A stretch of DNA of 64,000 nt. Source: JAPHSX01 sp041554195 (GTDB lineage Bacteria; Pseudomonadota; Gammaproteobacteria; Thiohalomonadales; Thiohalomonadaceae). This document shows positions 8,619-17,871 of the stretch, one piece after another. How positions within the stretch are numbered: the first letter of the stretch is position 1; each line of letters opens with the position of its first letter. The position numbers and the translations under genes are program-made. The notes beneath the pieces were generated by a model. It was not told where the DNA came from. It worked only from the letters and a program-made list of their open reading frames with translations, and did not search any database. The stretch spans positions 124,001 to 188,000 of the forward strand of contig JBFFMJ010000003.1 of NCBI GenBank assembly GCA_041554195.1, read 5' to 3'.

Positions 8619-9618
8619 AAGAGTGTAATCCTGAGAGGAACATATTAACGCCGATAAAGCAGAACAGGGTAACGCCAAAGCCGAGGATCGCCCACCAAGC
8701 CATGCGCGTTCCGGCCCAGCCCTTCACAAAGCGCAGGTGCATGTAGACCGCATAGGTAAGCCAGACGATCAGCGACCAGGTCTCCTTGGGATCCCACGAC
8801 CAGTAACCGCCCCAGGCATCATAGGCCCAGGCCGCGCCAAGGATGGTGGCGACGGTGAAGGTGACAAAGCCGATGGCGATGGCACGGTACATCAGGGTGT
8901 CGGTCTCGGTGAGCCCCGGCAGCACGCGCATCACCATGCCGTCGGTGTTGCCGCGCTCCTCGGCGCGATGGCGCACCAGGTACATCACGCCGCCACCGCA
9001 GGCCACGGCAAAGGCCCCGTAACCGATAAAATTAGCCAGTACGTGGGCATGCATCCAGTAGCTCTTCAGCGCCGGTACCAGATTCTGTGGCCCGGCATTG
9101 CCCTGGCTCACCAGCCACAGTTCAAAGGCGATCCCCGCCATCACGATCGGCAACACAAAGGCGCCGGCGTGGCGGTTGCGCGAGAACGACTCCAGCACCA
9201 GATAGATCACCGTGGTCAGGGCGGTGAAAAAGATCGTCACCTCATAGAGGTTGCTGATCGGCACATGTCCCTCTTCGAGTACCTGATGGGTCTCGAACCA
9301 GCGGGTGAGCAGCGCCACCAGCAGGCCGATGGCCCCGGCGGTGGCAAGCCCGCTGGCCCACTTACCGACGGCGGGCTGGGTAAACCAGAGGTGGGCGATA
9401 TAGATCACGGTGGCCGCCGCCAGCAGCACGTTGGCGTAGCCGGTGAGTTTGTAGGAGAGCAGATTAATAAAGGGGGTACCGAGGGTCAGCTTATCGGCCT
9501 CACCGGTCACCGCCAGTCCAGCCAGCCCCAGGGTAAGCACCAGCATGCCGAGCCAGTAGCTCCAGACACCAGAGGGTGCATGGAAGCGGGTATTTGCCGT
9601 AGCCATCGTATCGTTCAT
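8602..9618 (-). CDS. ccsA: Cytochrome c biogenesis protein CcsA (system II heme handling)
   Basis: 338 aa, with about eight membrane helices. The WWD heme-binding signature is clear (AWGGYWSWDPKETWSLIVWL near residue 270). The conserved His-containing segments (EEGHVPISNLYEV, MHAHVLANFIGYGAFAVACG, SGLHSYGQ) are also present. With ResB it delivers heme across the inner membrane and ligates it to CxxCH sites. It lies 15 bases after resB. It closely resembles the second copy at 38032 and is probably the island's own maturation pair. Confidence 0.93.
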   Translation of the reverse strand: MNDTMATANTRFHAPSGVWSYWLGMLVLTLGLAGLAVTGEADKLTLGTPFINLLSYKLTGYANVLLAAATVIYIAHLWFTQPAVGKWASGLATAGAIGLLVALLTRWFETHQVLEEGHVPISNLYEVTIFFTALTTVIYLVLESFSRNRHAGAFVLPIVMAGIAFELWLVSQGNAGPQNLVPALKSYWMHAHVLANFIGYGAFAVACGGGVMYLVRHRAEERGNTDGMVMRVLPGLTETDTLMYRAIAIGFVTFTVATILGAAWAYDAWGGYWSWDPKETWSLIVWLTYAVYMHLRFVKGWAGTRMAWWAILGFGVTLFCFIGVNMFLSGLHSYGQVS

Positions 9619-9633
9619 GGTGTTACCTCACTC

Positions 9634-11298
9634 TCAACTTGTGGTCGCTGGCGTCGCGCCAAGTTCCTGCTGCAGGCGCGCCAGCGTGCTATTAAGGGGG
9701 TGTTTATCCTTGCCCGATAGCAGGGCACACACCTCAAGTTGTTGTTGTTCTTTGTTAAAGCGGATCCAGACCCGCTTCTCGTGCATGTAGATCATCATAT
9801 AGAGACCGATCACCAGTAGTGCACAGGCGGTCCACACCAGCGGGGAGCCGGGGTCACGGGCCACCTGCAGGCCGGTGTACATCTTCGGGTCGAAGCCGCT
9901 AAAGCTGAAGAGCATCGGCAGCTTGTGCTGGCGCAACACCTGCTCGGCGATGGCGATGGCGGGGCCAAGTTCCCTGGCGCGACTCATCGGTATATCCAGG
10001 CTGTTCATTGCTGCGGCAAAGGCGGCGCGATTCTGCTCCGGGCCGCGCTCGCCCTCAATCTTGTTCACCTCACCAAGATAGCTGCTCAGCAGTTTCATGC
10101 GTAGCGCATCAGAGGGAACAAAACCGAGGTCATCGTAGGTCATCTCCTTGTCCCCGGTGCGAGCAAAGGCGAGCATGTGCGGATAGGACATATAGATGCG
10201 GTAGGTCAGGTTGCCACTGCTCGGAGAGGAGAGGTGGATATCTAGCGACGGGCCAACGTCAGAGAGTTTGGTCTTTCCCTCCTCCTGCGACATATTCATC
10301 ACATTGTGCTGGCGTAGCTCCTTGATGGTGAGCTTAAGACCCATGCCATCCTCCAGCACCTTATCAACCGAGGTCTCTATCTTCTGTTCCGGAAAACCCT
10401 CCTCAGTCAGGTCGTGGAGGGTAAAGTTAACCCCGGAACCCGCATCACCAAACGAGGCCTGGTAGAAAGTGATCCCCTGATAACGCAATGGGTCGTTAAC
10501 CGTGATGCGCTTGGAAATAATGTCTTTACCATCCTTGTGCAGGGTCAGCTGACTGCTGTATTCACTGGGCATGCCGGTCTTGTAGAACTTGATCTCGAAG
10601 TCGTCGTTACGCACCTGAAAGGGAAGCTGCAGGGTGCGGTAATCATTACCCTTAGCAACATAGACCTTATTGTCACTGTCATGCTCGGGCAGATTCATCA
10701 CACCACGAAACCCCAGCTGCGACGTAATAAGGCCACCGATGCAGATCAGCACCACCCCGCCATGCACCAGAAAGAAACCGAATTTACTCAGGCGGCGCTG
10801 GCGTGCCAGCAGCAGTGGCTTGCGGTGGTCTTCGGTACGGCGAAACTCGGAAAAACCAAGACGCCGTAACAGAGCCTCAGCCCCATCGGGATCGCCCGCC
10901 AGTGGAGACTGAATGGTGAATCCACCATCACTCTTTTTCGGCCACGGGCGCATCGCCTTGAGCGGACGCGACTGGTGCCAGAAGCGCGGGCCATGGCGCA
11001 GCAGTGCGGCGCTCACCGAGAGCACCAGCAGGGTCATAATGGTGATAAACCACCAGGAGCCATACATGTCGAAAAAATCGAGGGCATTAAAGATTTTGTA
11101 CCAGGTAGGCCCGAGGTTGGCGATGTAAAAATCCTCGTCGCGATTCTGTACCAGAATCGTACCGATCATACTGGCCAGCGCCACCAGACAGAGCAGCGAC
11201 ACCGCCACCGGCATTGAGGAGAGCAGGTGGATCAGGCGCACCGCCACATTGCCTTTAACGGCGTTGCCTGGTGATGGTTTCGGGTCTTGTATAGTCAT
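9634..11298 (-). CDS. resB: Cytochrome c biogenesis protein ResB (system II)
   Basis: 554 aa. N-terminal membrane helices (LLSSMPVAVSLLCLVALASMIGTILV; GSWWFITIMTLLVLSVSAAL; FGFFLVHGGVVLICIGGLI) precede a large periplasmic domain with ITVNDPLRYQGITFYQASFGDAGS, the typical ResB signature. A final helix near residue 480 follows (VWTACALLVIGLYMMIYMHEKRVWIR). The protein works with CcsA in heme delivery to apocytochromes. It is shorter than the 669-aa copy at 36010 because the linker region is reduced. Confidence 0.92.
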   Translation of the reverse strand: MTIQDPKPSPGNAVKGNVAVRLIHLLSSMPVAVSLLCLVALASMIGTILVQNRDEDFYIANLGPTWYKIFNALDFFDMYGSWWFITIMTLLVLSVSAALLRHGPRFWHQSRPLKAMRPWPKKSDGGFTIQSPLAGDPDGAEALLRRLGFSEFRRTEDHRKPLLLARQRRLSKFGFFLVHGGVVLICIGGLITSQLGFRGVMNLPEHDSDNKVYVAKGNDYRTLQLPFQVRNDDFEIKFYKTGMPSEYSSQLTLHKDGKDIISKRITVNDPLRYQGITFYQASFGDAGSGVNFTLHDLTEEGFPEQKIETSVDKVLEDGMGLKLTIKELRQHNVMNMSQEEGKTKLSDVGPSLDIHLSSPSSGNLTYRIYMSYPHMLAFARTGDKEMTYDDLGFVPSDALRMKLLSSYLGEVNKIEGERGPEQNRAAFAAAMNSLDIPMSRARELGPAIAIAEQVLRQHKLPMLFSFSGFDPKMYTGLQVARDPGSPLVWTACALLVIGLYMMIYMHEKRVWIRFNKEQQQLEVCALLSGKDKHPLNSTLARLQQELGATPATTS

Positions 11299-11386
11299 GC
11301 TTTTTAGTAAGTTATTTTATTGTTATTGTTAGAGTTTTTGAGCTAGTGACTCTATCATCAAGGCTGTAAAAAGGCCACAAAACACC

Positions 11387-12001
11387 CTAACTCACCTCGT
11401 CTGCCAGATGGTTTGAACCGCTCTTCTCACCGCCCTTCTGTTTCAGCTTGGCAAGCCTGTCCTGCCACTCCCACAACGCCGCGCGCGCCTTGGCAATAAA
11501 GGGGTCACCTTTACTACTGAGATGAACAAAGGTACGCATCGCACCCACCGCCCCCTCCAGTTCCCCCATTTCCTCCATTGCTACTGCCATACCGTAGTAG
11601 GCATTGACCTGCCCCGGCCTTAACTCGGTGGCACTGAAGAAGAAGTCACGTGCCCCCTTGTAATCCTCGAGACCTATCAGGGCATACCCCATGTTAACGT
11701 GTGCCTCGACCATACGAGGCGACAGCTCCAACACGCGGTGCAAGGCTTTCACGGCATAATCAAATTGCCTTGCATGGAGCATCGCGATCGCCTGCTGAAA
11801 GCGCAGCCCAATCTCACGGCTGCGGGCATCCCGTGCATGCTGGTTAGGATGACTGTTGCCATCGGCAATCGCAGGCGACAGCGGCGTCTCAACGAGCTGG
11901 GGTTGCGGCCCCGGCAACAGGGTGATCAGGCCACCCAGAAGTGCCACCGCAACAATCGTTATAGTGACCCCTGCGAAGCGTTGGTCACGACGTTGTTTCA
12001 T
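11387..12001 (-). CDS. TPR-repeat membrane-anchored protein
   Basis: 204 aa from the ATG at 12001, preferred because GGAGAA lies 7 bases upstream; a start at 12028 is possible. An N-terminal helix (GVTITIVAVALLGGLITLL) anchors it. Tetratricopeptide repeats follow (FDYAVKALHRVLELSPRMVEAHVNMGYALI, then YKGARDFFFSATELRPGQVNAYYGMAVAMEEMGE). It overlaps the end of the upstream oxidase-like gene by 17 bases. TPR proteins such as CcmI/NrfG hold apocytochromes in system I; an equivalent chaperone role here is inferred from position. Confidence 0.8.
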   Translation of the reverse strand: MKQRRDQRFAGVTITIVAVALLGGLITLLPGPQPQLVETPLSPAIADGNSHPNQHARDARSREIGLRFQQAIAMLHARQFDYAVKALHRVLELSPRMVEAHVNMGYALIGLEDYKGARDFFFSATELRPGQVNAYYGMAVAMEEMGELEGAVGAMRTFVHLSSKGDPFIAKARAALWEWQDRLAKLKQKGGEKSGSNHLADEVS

Positions 12002-13250
12002 GCTGTTCTCCGTGACGTTTTGACTCAAGATAGTGCCTTCTTACTGCGTGAAACTGGATAGCTACAAACATCAGGGTGGCAACAATGGCAATCAATCCTC
12101 CAGCCCCCATCAGTCCCATGGCGAGGGCCTGTAACCCTTCGGTGGTCATTGCCACCTTGCGCGGCACATCAAGCATGCCCGAGAGCGCCATGCCTGCAAT
12201 GTAGACCGTCATACCACCAAAATAGGTCTGCAACTGCCGCTTTGCCCAGTGGGCATTGGGCCGCCCCAGACCAAATTGTAAAGAGAGCCGGTAGGCCAGC
12301 GCCATAAAGGCCAGAGTGATCGCGGCATTGGTAGCGTGATAGTGCGCAGTAACCGAGACATTATCGCCACTAATCATCGCCCCCAGCAGCAACCCGGCTA
12401 ACAGCAACAGCTGCGATAAATACAACTCTGCGCCCGCCCCATGACGCCACAATATGAAAATAGGGGGTAGTGCCAAGAGTGGCGTTCCAAAGCGCATTAA
12501 CTGAGTAAAAGCCTCACGGTAGGCGGCTGATTCTGGCTCTAACAATAGCGACATCAGCACACCGCTAGCCAGCAGCATCAGTGTCAATGCCGTCAACACT
12601 TGCCCGAACAGAGGGCGCGGCATCTCACCCAGCAACCTCTGCCAACAGCTCAGCAGTAATAGCAGATAGACAAATTGCAACAGGTGCCCACCTCCCCAGA
12701 ACAGTATCTCAAAGCTCACTGGGCTAGAGATAGGGTGTGGTAGACGCCAACCGGCGATGATAAATACCAGTAATGCAGCCACCATTGCAACGGCCGCAAG
12801 CCTGCCGAGAGCATCACCCTTTATGCTAAGGCGACGTAGTGCATAGAGCCCGATACCCGCAGCAAAGGCACATAGTCCTGTGAGAAAGGCGGGGCTGTGA
12901 AGAATGGGAATATAGTTGCTCATCACCGGTTGCGGTGGGGGCGTCAGTAAGGGGGAAAGGGTGATTAATAAGGCACCAGTGATCACCAGCCCGAAGGCTA
13001 CAGGGTCAATTAACAAGTGTGCTTTTGGCATAGCCAATGACCAAAGCAATGCGCCAAACGCCAGTAACCAGACCAGTACCGAGAAATTGACGTGCAACAC
13101 CAGCACCGTGTGGAACAGATCGGCGCCACCGAACAACTGCTGTAGTAAAGGTGTGCGAGCCACGACCAGAAGCACCGCAAATATCGCCGATAAACCAATC
13201 GAGCATGTAGCAAGTAACAGCCACGGTCGGCTTAATGAATTTGTCGGCAT
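11985..13250 (-). CDS. Heme-copper oxidase subunit I-like membrane protein, apparently lacking CuB ligands
   Basis: 421 aa from the ATG at 13250 (GTG at 13259 also possible), with about 12 membrane helices. Three signatures resemble oxidase subunit I: a helix-II-like VLHVNFSVLVW (His53), a helix-VI-like FWGGGHLLQF (His189), and a helix-X-like HYHATNA (His303, His305) that would hold the two heme-iron ligands. The helix VII His-His pair is replaced (MRFGTPLLAL) and the HPEVY tyrosine is absent. Oxygen reduction at a heme-copper centre is therefore doubtful, and it may be a heme-only quinol- or heme-handling protein. It is located between CcsA-like and TPR genes in one operon. Confidence 0.68.
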   Translation of the reverse strand: MPTNSLSRPWLLLATCSIGLSAIFAVLLVVARTPLLQQLFGGADLFHTVLVLHVNFSVLVWLLAFGALLWSLAMPKAHLLIDPVAFGLVITGALLITLSPLLTPPPQPVMSNYIPILHSPAFLTGLCAFAAGIGLYALRRLSIKGDALGRLAAVAMVAALLVFIIAGWRLPHPISSPVSFEILFWGGGHLLQFVYLLLLLSCWQRLLGEMPRPLFGQVLTALTLMLLASGVLMSLLLEPESAAYREAFTQLMRFGTPLLALPPIFILWRHGAGAELYLSQLLLLAGLLLGAMISGDNVSVTAHYHATNAAITLAFMALAYRLSLQFGLGRPNAHWAKRQLQTYFGGMTVYIAGMALSGMLDVPRKVAMTTEGLQALAMGLMGAGGLIAIVATLMFVAIQFHAVRRHYLESKRHGEQHETTS

Positions 13251-13263
13251 CACAGGCACAGCC

Positions 13264-14076
13264 CTAAACCGCCCCCTGATGTGGTGCAGTCGTCACAAAA
13301 GGGACACCAAAGAAGGTAAGGAAGGCAAGTACAAACACCACCATAATCATCAGTGCGCCACGTTCCGGAGAGGGTTTAAGGGTGACCCGCAAGTGCAGCG
13401 AAAAGGCCAGGAACAACCAGGTAAGGAAGGACCAGGTCTCGAGCGGGTCCCATGCCCAGTAACGCCCCCACGCATCCTGTGCCCAAATTGCACCGGCGAT
13501 CAGCATCAGACTGTCAAAGATCAGTCCTAGCGCCATAAAACGGTAGGCCAAGTCATCCAGCCGCGAACTTTCAGGTAGCCGTATCAATTTCTCTGTATAA
13601 AGATTATAACGGCGTAGCAACATCACCCCGGCCATCCCCACGGCGACCAGAACAGAGCCAAGAAACACTTTGCCGAACATGATATGAATTACCAGCCAGG
13701 TGGTGTCATAGGTGGGAGGCCGCGATCCACGTTCCGGCGACTGAAATAGCATCCAGGCCATCATGATAAAAAGCAGCGGCAGGACAATCGCGGCAATCGG
13801 TCGGATTGGTTTGAAACGCCAGAAGGCGAGAGCAAAGACCAGAATGAGACTCCAGACGTTGCTGGAGAGGATCTCAAACATCGTAATATAAGGACCGTGT
13901 TCAAGACGAACCCAGCGCAAAGCGATGGAGATACCGTGTAGCCCCAGACCGAGCCCCATGGTGGCAAGCACCAAACGTTCAGGCAGGCGCCCGAAAACGA
14001 CACCAATAATCGCGCCAGATCCTGCAATCACGTAGCTAATTACTGCCAACCACAGCAGTAACATTTCCCGTTCCAT
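13264..14076 (-). CDS. CcsA-family cytochrome c assembly protein (short form)
   Basis: 270 aa, about eight helices. The WWD signature is present as AWGRYWAWDPLETWSFLTWL, with a His-bearing loop TTWLVIHIMFGKVFLGSVLVA and an N-terminal LEHGPYITMFEILSSN. Its length and the DPLETW variant set it apart from the CcsA proteins at 8602 and 38032, which have DPKETW. It is the first gene of the leftward operon that also holds the oxidase-like protein. A heme-transport function is inferred from the family. Confidence 0.85.
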   Translation of the reverse strand: MEREMLLLWLAVISYVIAGSGAIIGVVFGRLPERLVLATMGLGLGLHGISIALRWVRLEHGPYITMFEILSSNVWSLILVFALAFWRFKPIRPIAAIVLPLLFIMMAWMLFQSPERGSRPPTYDTTWLVIHIMFGKVFLGSVLVAVGMAGVMLLRRYNLYTEKLIRLPESSRLDDLAYRFMALGLIFDSLMLIAGAIWAQDAWGRYWAWDPLETWSFLTWLFLAFSLHLRVTLKPSPERGALMIMVVFVLAFLTFFGVPFVTTAPHQGAV

Positions 14077-14293
14077 TATTAATGTGCCTTGAGATAATAA
14101 AGTTGACTAATAAACACTGTATTTATAATGATGAGTGACAACTTTACAGTGCAAAACTGGGTTGAATAATAATCTTCGAATCATATCAGACTGTATGTAG
14201 AATGGGTATAATTGCCGCGCATGGAGGCCGCCCACAAAGTAAATAAGAATATACTAATTAATATAAAAAATTCCTGCTGAGGCAGTTTCGCCA
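14077..14293. promoter_or_regulatory. Divergent promoter region
   Basis: This is a 217-base AT-rich gap between the leftward maturation operon and the rightward spermidine-synthase-like gene. On the plus strand TATAAT occurs at 14206-14211 (in GGGTATAATTG). TTGACT at 14103-14108 is followed by TATAAT at 14124-14129, but the spacing is only 15 bases. These are weak sigma70-like matches. Confidence 0.35.
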
Positions 14294-16615
14294 ATGTTAC
14301 GTCTAACACCGCTATTACTTTTTTTCTCAGGTTTCTCCGCACTGTTTTATCAGGTTATCTGGATGCGCCTGCTGGGACTGAGCCTTGGGGTCGCCAGTGA
14401 CGCAATGGCCGTTGCACTCGCCAGCTTTTTTTTAGGCATGTCGTTTGGCGGGCTACTCTCTAATCGATTGGTTCGCAACGGGCTTTATGGTCTGAAGGTT
14501 TTCGCCTTACTGGAATTTTCTATTGCCGTTACGGCCTTAGTGCTATTGCCACTGCTCTTCAATCTCGATCAACTACTCGCAGCCCTGCCGTTACTCGCCG
14601 AATCAACTCTACTTAAGTTTATTCTGGCAACACTCGTACTGGTAATACCCGCCAGCGCAATCGGCGCCACCTATCCGCTTCTGGTAAGCAGCGCTACACA
14701 TAACGATGCCATGGTCGGTGGGCGAATCGCACAGTTTTATAGTTATAACGTCGTCGGTGCCATCATCGGTGTCCTCGCTGTCGCCTTTGTCGCTATTCCG
14801 GCATGGGGGCTGACCGGTGCAACGTATTTGGCGGTTGCGATAAATTTAGGCGTCGCACTCAGTGCCCTACTCCTTTCGCGGCATGAGAAAACTGACGACC
14901 TCACTTACCACGGTGCTGCACAGAGCAGCAGCGATACAGCTGGGCCTACGGGAAAAACCTATCTCATTGTGCTCGGTGTAAGCGGCTTCATCACACTTTC
15001 CTGTGAAGTGCTGTGGAGCAAGTACCTAACCATGCTTATCGGTACCAGCATCTACGGCTTCTCGATTATGCTTGCGGCAGTGTTGACCGGACTGGCAACT
15101 GGTGGCTTCTTCTCCAAACTCTTTATGGCACGCCATACTGTGACTATGCGAACTCTTTTTACCATCCTGGCATGGCTGGCATTGTCATTAATCGCAATGA
15201 GAACAACTCTCACAGAGGTACCTGTCTGGTATGAGCAGATAAGAGGAAGTCAGCCGCTTACTGTTACGGCAAAATATCTAGGTGTGTTAGTGGTAGTTAT
15301 CGTGCCCTGCATACTGCTAGGTGCACTCTATACGATAACCATGAACCTTTATTGCCGTGATCAATCCGGTTTGAGACGACGCATTGGCAACGGCTTTGCC
15401 GTAAATACACTGTTCTCCGTTGCAGGTTCAGTGGTCACCGGGTTGTGGCTGATCCCTGCCATTGGTAGTGATGCGGCATTCAAGTGGCTGATTGCAGCTA
15501 TTTTGCTCACGGCATTAATTCTCGTTCCACAGCTACAGGCGAGCAATAAGCACGGGCCTTTCCTTGCACTGCTCTCATTGTCCATTCTCCTAAGTGTGAT
15601 GCCAGGCTTTAATTATGAGCGCGTCATACGTAGTGCCGAACGACGACTGCATGACATCGACACAGATACCTTTCACTACACACGAGAGGGGCGGTCAGGC
15701 ATGATTAGCGTTGTGTCTCATGGCCCAGTCAATAAGTACTTATTGCAACGAAACGGTCTGAATGAGGCTGGCATTGATAATGCGGATCCTTTACTCGGCA
15801 CCTTGACAGCAGTACTGATTGGCACTCTGCCGGCTATGCTGCAGGAAGAGCCGAAAAACATCTTCGCAGTGGGGTTCGGCGGCGGTACCTCTGCCAGATT
15901 ACTAAGTACATCGGAGCCTCAAGTATTACGCGTCGCCGAGCTTGAGCCGAGGGTGCTAGATGCGATGCGCCACATCAACAACACCGCCTATGATTTCATC
16001 AATGAACCAGGATTTGAGCTGCAATTCAACGATGCACGGCACCTGCTTAATCGTGACAGGACGAGCTACGATGTCATTGTGGCACAGGCATCACATCCAT
16101 GGGTGTCCGGCATGGCGAACCTGTATAGCGAGGAATATTTCAATATTGTCTATTCGCGGCTGTCAGAAGACGGGGTTTATCTACACTGGGTAAACCTGTT
16201 CTCGATGGATGAACAGATCCTCAAATCGGTGATCAACACTTTTTACAAGGTGTTCCCAAAGGGTGCTGTATTTGGTGTACTCATGGATGGGGAGATGATA
16301 CTTGCCGGCTCCAAACAACCACTGGTACTCGACCGCGAACGAGTCCATTGGGTGTTGCAGCAGGATGATTATAAGAAGGCCTTAAATCATCACGGCATTA
16401 TCCAGCCGGAAGATGTTCTGCAATATTACCTTTTCGACAGGGACCTCGCGCTACGACTGTCGCAGGGTTTTGAGACGGTAACGGATGATAATCTTCTCAC
16501 CGAGATTGGCCTGGCAACAATGCAGAATTTCCCCACCTCCGCTATCGGCCCCATGCCGATGTTACTTGAGGCGTCATCAGCACGGTTTTCAGGAAAGGGG
16601 CGTCAGCCACACTAG
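14294..16615 (+). CDS. Membrane-bound spermidine synthase-like fusion protein
   Basis: 773 aa. The first 430 or so residues form about a dozen helices, starting with LLLFFSGFSALFYQVIWMRLLG, the usual N-terminus of fused spermidine-synthase membrane proteins. The C-terminal part has a Rossmann methyltransferase-like fold with FAVGFGGGTSARLL (S-adenosyl group binding), VAELEPRVLDAM (acidic strand-2 end), FNDARHLL and YDVIVAQASHPW. The substrate cannot be told; polyamine synthesis is not proven for this subfamily. It is a single gene on the plus strand inside the island, and its last 4 bases overlap the end of the convergent gene at 16612. Confidence 0.82.
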   Translation: MLRLTPLLLFFSGFSALFYQVIWMRLLGLSLGVASDAMAVALASFFLGMSFGGLLSNRLVRNGLYGLKVFALLEFSIAVTALVLLPLLFNLDQLLAALPLLAESTLLKFILATLVLVIPASAIGATYPLLVSSATHNDAMVGGRIAQFYSYNVVGAIIGVLAVAFVAIPAWGLTGATYLAVAINLGVALSALLLSRHEKTDDLTYHGAAQSSSDTAGPTGKTYLIVLGVSGFITLSCEVLWSKYLTMLIGTSIYGFSIMLAAVLTGLATGGFFSKLFMARHTVTMRTLFTILAWLALSLIAMRTTLTEVPVWYEQIRGSQPLTVTAKYLGVLVVVIVPCILLGALYTITMNLYCRDQSGLRRRIGNGFAVNTLFSVAGSVVTGLWLIPAIGSDAAFKWLIAAILLTALILVPQLQASNKHGPFLALLSLSILLSVMPGFNYERVIRSAERRLHDIDTDTFHYTREGRSGMISVVSHGPVNKYLLQRNGLNEAGIDNADPLLGTLTAVLIGTLPAMLQEEPKNIFAVGFGGGTSARLLSTSEPQVLRVAELEPRVLDAMRHINNTAYDFINEPGFELQFNDARHLLNRDRTSYDVIVAQASHPWVSGMANLYSEEYFNIVYSRLSEDGVYLHWVNLFSMDEQILKSVINTFYKVFPKGAVFGVLMDGEMILAGSKQPLVLDRERVHWVLQQDDYKKALNHHGIIQPEDVLQYYLFDRDLALRLSQGFETVTDDNLLTEIGLATMQNFPTSAIGPMPMLLEASSARFSGKGRQPH

Positions 16616-17853
16616 AACAGCCAGGGCAGAAAACGGTAACGTACCTTTTTCATATAGTCACGGTATTCGGCAAACTTTTTCAAATGCCGCTCTTCGCTAA
16701 TAGCACGAAGGACGTAAATTAAAGTCCATCCCACTTGGCCGAGTATGTATTTATACGTCCAGAACTTTCGGTAGCCGAGGGACGCTACCCACCACATTAT
16801 AATTTTTATGGTGTATACCGGATGACGCACAATACCAAATAGCCCTCTGGTTTGTAGTTTCTTTAGAGAAATATTGGCTATCGATGGGCCCAGTGAGGCA
16901 TCGGCATAGATTAGGAAAGCCAGCAAGACTGACTCGCATATGGTAATGGCGTAAAGCATGGTGTCGTTAGCGATAACGAGTGAGGCGGCACTATGGTCGG
17001 ACACCAGCGGGGCAAAGGGGAACAACACACTGGTCACTTCATTAAGCGGTGCATAGCAACTGAAACAGATCAACCAGCCGCCAGCTGTCAGATCCAGAGA
17101 ACGACTACGATTCTCCAGCCAGCGTGATTCAATGCTGTAGCTCATGCTGGCGATAGTGGCATCCATCAGCCACAGCAGAGAGGTGATGCACATCAGTATC
17201 GAAAGCATATTGTAATTATGAAAATGATCGCTGGAGGCCGTGATGGCACTACTTAACGTGTTATAGATCTGAACCACCATGGTAGGTAGAAAATAGCCGC
17301 GCATTAACAGATTAAGCACTACCTTGCGATTGTATGGACGTCGCAACACCGCATACGGCGCAGCACTCCCCTCTCGCCAGCGCAGTAAAATACTCTTTGT
17401 AATGTGGATAAACCGTATTGCCGGATCGTAAAAATCCTCGATGTGTGACGATTTAACCAGCAAAGTCACAACAAAATAGGGAAGCCCTGCCATCACATAC
17501 AGTTGGAAGTAGAAGCCAAGAAAGTCCAAGCTACGTACATACTTCTCTGAGCTATAGAACGGATGCTGCTGGATAAACAAAAAGCCAACTCCAAACACCA
17601 GCAACCATACGATATACCGTGCAACGGCACGCCTGAGAATATTTTTCATATCGACATTCGTGGCCAGCTGAAAGTCACTCTCGCTAAGCCACTGCTTATA
17701 CAGATTGCCCGCGGCAAATATTAGTGCCAGAACAAAAAGTGGTAAGAAATAATAGTCATCTAGAAAATCGTAGTGATCATAAATGATAAATGAGACGAGC
17801 CCGGTGACCACGGTACTCATGGCATAAAAATGCGGTGAAAGATTTTTCTGCAT
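16612..17853 (-). CDS. Isoprenylcysteine carboxyl methyltransferase-like membrane protein
   Basis: 413 aa with around nine to ten helices. The C-terminus carries the ICMT/phospholipid-methyltransferase signature RGLFGIVRHPVYTIKIIMWW and then EERHLKKFAEYRDYMKKVRYRFLPWLF, which together bind S-adenosylmethionine. The long N-terminal membrane part is atypical. The substrate is unknown. It is the last gene of the leftward 29.8-16.6 kb operon, 18 bases after the ResB-like gene, so it may act on a lipid or lipoprotein of this system. Confidence 0.75.
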   Translation of the reverse strand: MQKNLSPHFYAMSTVVTGLVSFIIYDHYDFLDDYYFLPLFVLALIFAAGNLYKQWLSESDFQLATNVDMKNILRRAVARYIVWLLVFGVGFLFIQQHPFYSSEKYVRSLDFLGFYFQLYVMAGLPYFVVTLLVKSSHIEDFYDPAIRFIHITKSILLRWREGSAAPYAVLRRPYNRKVVLNLLMRGYFLPTMVVQIYNTLSSAITASSDHFHNYNMLSILMCITSLLWLMDATIASMSYSIESRWLENRSRSLDLTAGGWLICFSCYAPLNEVTSVLFPFAPLVSDHSAASLVIANDTMLYAITICESVLLAFLIYADASLGPSIANISLKKLQTRGLFGIVRHPVYTIKIIMWWVASLGYRKFWTYKYILGQVGWTLIYVLRAISEERHLKKFAEYRDYMKKVRYRFLPWLF

Positions 17854-17871
17854 GCTCAGGTATCCGCCGGT

